DNA of 44,408 bases, from positions 1-44,408 of the forward strand of contig CALXBG010000014.1 of NCBI GenBank assembly GCA_944386485.1. Direction: 5' to 3'. The notes under the pieces were generated by a model. The model had not been told where the DNA came from and searched no databases. It was given only the letters and a program-made list of their open reading frames with translations. Source of the DNA: an uncultured Pygmaiobacter sp. (GTDB taxonomy: Bacteria; Bacillota; Clostridia; Oscillospirales; Ruminococcaceae). A program made the translations under genes and the position numbers. This document shows positions 43,192-44,408 of this stretch, one piece after another. Position 1 is the first letter of the stretch; each line of letters begins with the position of its first letter.

Positions 43192-43381
43192 AAGAAGCTC
43201 GAAAACCGCGACACAGTTAAACAGAAAAAGAACCCTCTGTGCGAAGAATCCCGGCCTTGTGCCGTCTTCTGAGAGAGGTTACCCCATTTTATCATGTCGC
43301 TCAGCAAAAGACAACAAACGCAAAAGATCACCCCATAATTAAAGACCTGCTAATTCAGCGGGAGGCTACTTGTTTGTAGAC

Positions 43382-43633
43382 TCAGCCAAAATCATGCCGG
43401 TTGCCGCAGCCGGACCCAAGCGCCTCAAACACGCAGACAATTTCCTCAATCCGATGAAAGCAGTCGCTGTCCTCCAGGGAGTCGTCCTCCAGAATGGCTT
43501 TGATTTTTTGCAGCGCCTTGTAGCACTCCAGTTCAGCAATTTTGATTACCTCTGTATCGGTAAGCCCAGAGAAGGATACCTGAACCTTCTTGTCTGCCAG
43601 AACATGGCAGAGAATCTCCTGCAACAATTCCAT
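43382..43633 (-). CDS. Small uncharacterised protein, 83 residues
   Basis: The family is unknown to me. The protein is mostly helical and acidic, with a polar middle segment (LTDTEVIKIAELECYKALQKIKAILEDDSLEDSDCFHRIEEIVCVFEALG). Similar short proteins accompany XRE regulators on Clostridia mobile elements, but that is recollection, not shown here. AAGGAGG lies before the ATG. It is divergent from the XRE gene, with symmetric operator-like sites in the shared promoter region. Confidence 0.7.
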   Translation of the reverse strand: MELLQEILCHVLADKKVQVSFSGLTDTEVIKIAELECYKALQKIKAILEDDSLEDSDCFHRIEEIVCVFEALGSGCGNRHDFG

Positions 43634-43643
43634 CCAAACCCCT

Positions 43644-43722
43644 CCTTAGTACTGATAAGTTCTACCAGCAACATTTTAATAGGAAGATGCTTTATCGTCA
43701 ATAGTATCAATAAGTACTAAGG
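43644..43722. promoter_or_regulatory. Divergent promoter region with symmetric operator-like repeats
   Basis: CCTTAGTACT (43644-43653) and AGTACTAAGG (43713-43722) are perfect inverted copies, each containing the palindrome AGTACT and each overlapping the ribosome binding site region of one of the two divergent genes. They are likely operators of the XRE regulator. Confidence 0.55.
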
Positions 43723-43734
43723 ACGGTGGGCTGT

Positions 43735-43956
43735 GTGTATTTCCAAAGACTGAAAGATTTGCGTGAAGATAAAGACCTGCGGCAGGAGGATGTGGCGGAA
43801 ATTCTGGGAATCAGCCAGACCGTCTATTCCCGCTATGAGCGTGGGTTCCAGACCATCCCGGTGATCCATCTGCTGAAGCTGGCGGACTACTATAAGGTGT
43901 CCACGGATTACATCCTCGGGCGAACCAACAACAGCAAGCCATATGATACAAAATAG
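43735..43956 (+). CDS. XRE-family (Cro/CI) transcriptional regulator
   Basis: The 73-residue protein is a single HTH_3 domain: RLKDLREDKDLRQEDVAEILGISQTVYSRYERGFQTIPVIHLLKLADYYKVSTDYILG. It would dimerise and bind short palindromes. The GTG at 43735 is chosen for its spacing from AAGGA; a GTG at 43726 is too close to it. The likely targets are the AGTACT sites between it and the divergent small gene. Confidence 0.88.
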   Translation: MYFQRLKDLREDKDLRQEDVAEILGISQTVYSRYERGFQTIPVIHLLKLADYYKVSTDYILGRTNNSKPYDTK

Positions 43957-44021
43957 AAAATCTCAATGAGAAGCATCATAAAATGCAGAAGAATGGAGCA
44001 TTTAGATGGATTGTTCGAAAA

Positions 44022-44058
44022 AATACCGCCCGCTGGCATCTGTGGATGCTTAGCGGGC
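44022..44058 (-). terminator. Terminator of the GNAT gene at the window edge
   Basis: GCCCGCT..GCATC (44028-44040) pairs with GATGC..AGCGGGC (44045-44058). On the minus strand it is followed by GGTATTTTTT. It lies 14 bases after the GNAT stop. Confidence 0.75.
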
Positions 44059-44071
44059 AGTATAGTATTCT

Positions 44072-44408
44072 TTATATGATGGTCTGTCGCCGGTCCCACT
44101 CCTTTTTCAGAATGGCGTACTGCATGGTGTTTTCGTACTTGGGTGTGCCGTCGGGATGGTTCACGAAGGAAAAAAAAAAAAAAAACACGCCCTCCCGGCG
44201 CATCCCCAGTTTTTCACACAGGTGCTGACTGGAAAGGTTGTAGTCCTCGGTATAGGCGTAGATACGTCTCGCATTCTTTTTGGAAAAAAGGTAGTCAAAG
44301 AAAGCGTATGCCGCCTCAAAGGCGTAGCCCTTGCCCTGGTAGGCCTCGTTGAGCATCCAGCAGGGGCTGAAGGTGTCCCGTGGGGCGTCCTGGTCTGCGT
44401 GGGGCTCG
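44072..44408 (-). CDS. RimJ/RimL-type GNAT acetyltransferase, 5' end outside window
   Basis: The visible C-terminal 111 residues include the acetyl-CoA motif NEAYQGKGYAFEAAYAFFDYLF, the YTEDYNLSSQHLCEKLGM segment and the closing NTMQYAILKKEW of RimJ/RimL-type acetyltransferases. The frame is open to the window edge (EPHADQDAPRDTFSPCW precedes the first internal Met), so the gene continues outside. The coding strand contains 16 consecutive T (44170-44185), read as five Phe (REGVFFFFFSFVNH) where I expect a pattern like F-x-E-F. The length is kept, so it may be real, but a sequencing or slippage artefact is possible. Confidence 0.75.
   Translation of the reverse strand, partial: EPHADQDAPRDTFSPCWMLNEAYQGKGYAFEAAYAFFDYLFSKKNARRIYAYTEDYNLSSQHLCEKLGMRREGVFFFFFSFVNHPDGTPKYENTMQYAILKKEWDRRQTII
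44170..44185. repeat. Homopolymer of 16 A inside the GNAT gene
   Basis: The run encodes five phenylalanines on the minus strand. Such a tract in a coding region is prone to slippage and changes frame with any one-base gain or loss. Confidence 0.95.

Noticed and set aside
43158-43250. A complete tRNA gene on the minus strand
   Set aside because: The T-arm and CCA are good, but there is no D arm, anticodon arm or matching 5' acceptor strand in the 100 bases upstream.
43983-44228. 81-residue plus-strand frame at the right end
   Set aside because: It crosses a terminator hairpin and the A16 run and is antisense to a recognisable GNAT gene.
1-44408. CRISPR array, rRNA genes or prophage structural genes
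   Set aside because: No regularly spaced repeats, rRNA-like sequence or phage structural proteins were seen.

Overview
The window looks like a chromosomal segment of a GC-rich, low-complexity-free Bacillota genome, most likely a gut-type Clostridia (Oscillospiraceae/Ruminococcaceae-like). Reasons: AGGAGG ribosome binding sites almost everywhere, GntR/LacI-type AraR regulators with an AraR-style TTGTACGTACAA operator, a class B sortase, FabK instead of FabI, a MarR (FabT-like) regulator tied to the fatty-acid operon, and frequent GTG/TTG starts. The assignment is inference from gene content, not from a marker gene.

Layout. (1) 1-1123: right-hand part of an IS3-family insertion sequence with a programmed -1 frameshift site, abutting the end of the arabinose operon. 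(2) 1162-8010: arabinose catabolism: araB-like kinase, araA and araD on the minus strand behind a promoter that carries a 32-bp perfect AraR-type palindrome, then two AraR paralogs pointing in opposite directions. (3) 8251-20484: a CUT2-type sugar ABC transporter (two-domain ATPase, permease 1, lipoprotein binding protein, a strong hairpin, permease 2), three tandem GH42 beta-galactosidase/alpha-L-arabinopyranosidase paralogs and an aldo/keto reductase, all on the plus strand. (4) 20564-22361: an aldonate dehydratase of the IlvD/Edd (YjhG/YagF-like) family. Regions 2-4 together read as an arabinose/galactose (arabinogalactan-type glycan) utilisation locus: imported sugar or small glycosides are cut in the cytoplasm and arabinose passes through AraA-AraB-AraD into the pentose phosphate pathway.

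(5) 22372-32177: one compact fatty-acid initiation and elongation operon in the order acpP-accB-accC-accD-accA-fabH-fabK-fabD-fabG-fabF-fabZ-marR. It has a near-consensus promoter directly followed by a 36-bp near-perfect palindrome, the probable operator for the MarR protein encoded at the other end of the operon. (6) 32233-38130: class B sortase translationally coupled to an SDR, a COG3044-type ABC-class ATPase, and a TetR gene with two little-known genes behind it. (7) 38134-42418: a tightly packed seven-gene minus-strand cluster (WYL regulator, TfoX-N, GyrI-like, DUF3795, SRPBCC, GNAT, S66 peptidase), which is the best candidate for an undescribed detoxification or self-protection module. 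(8) 42483-44408: an SGNH hydrolase, the 3' remnant of a tRNA with a terminator, a divergent small-protein/XRE pair with symmetric operators, and a GNAT gene leaving the window that carries a 16-base homopolymer.

I found no CRISPR array, rRNA or intact tRNA. Many long antisense frames in the GC-rich genes are codon-bias shadows and were left out.
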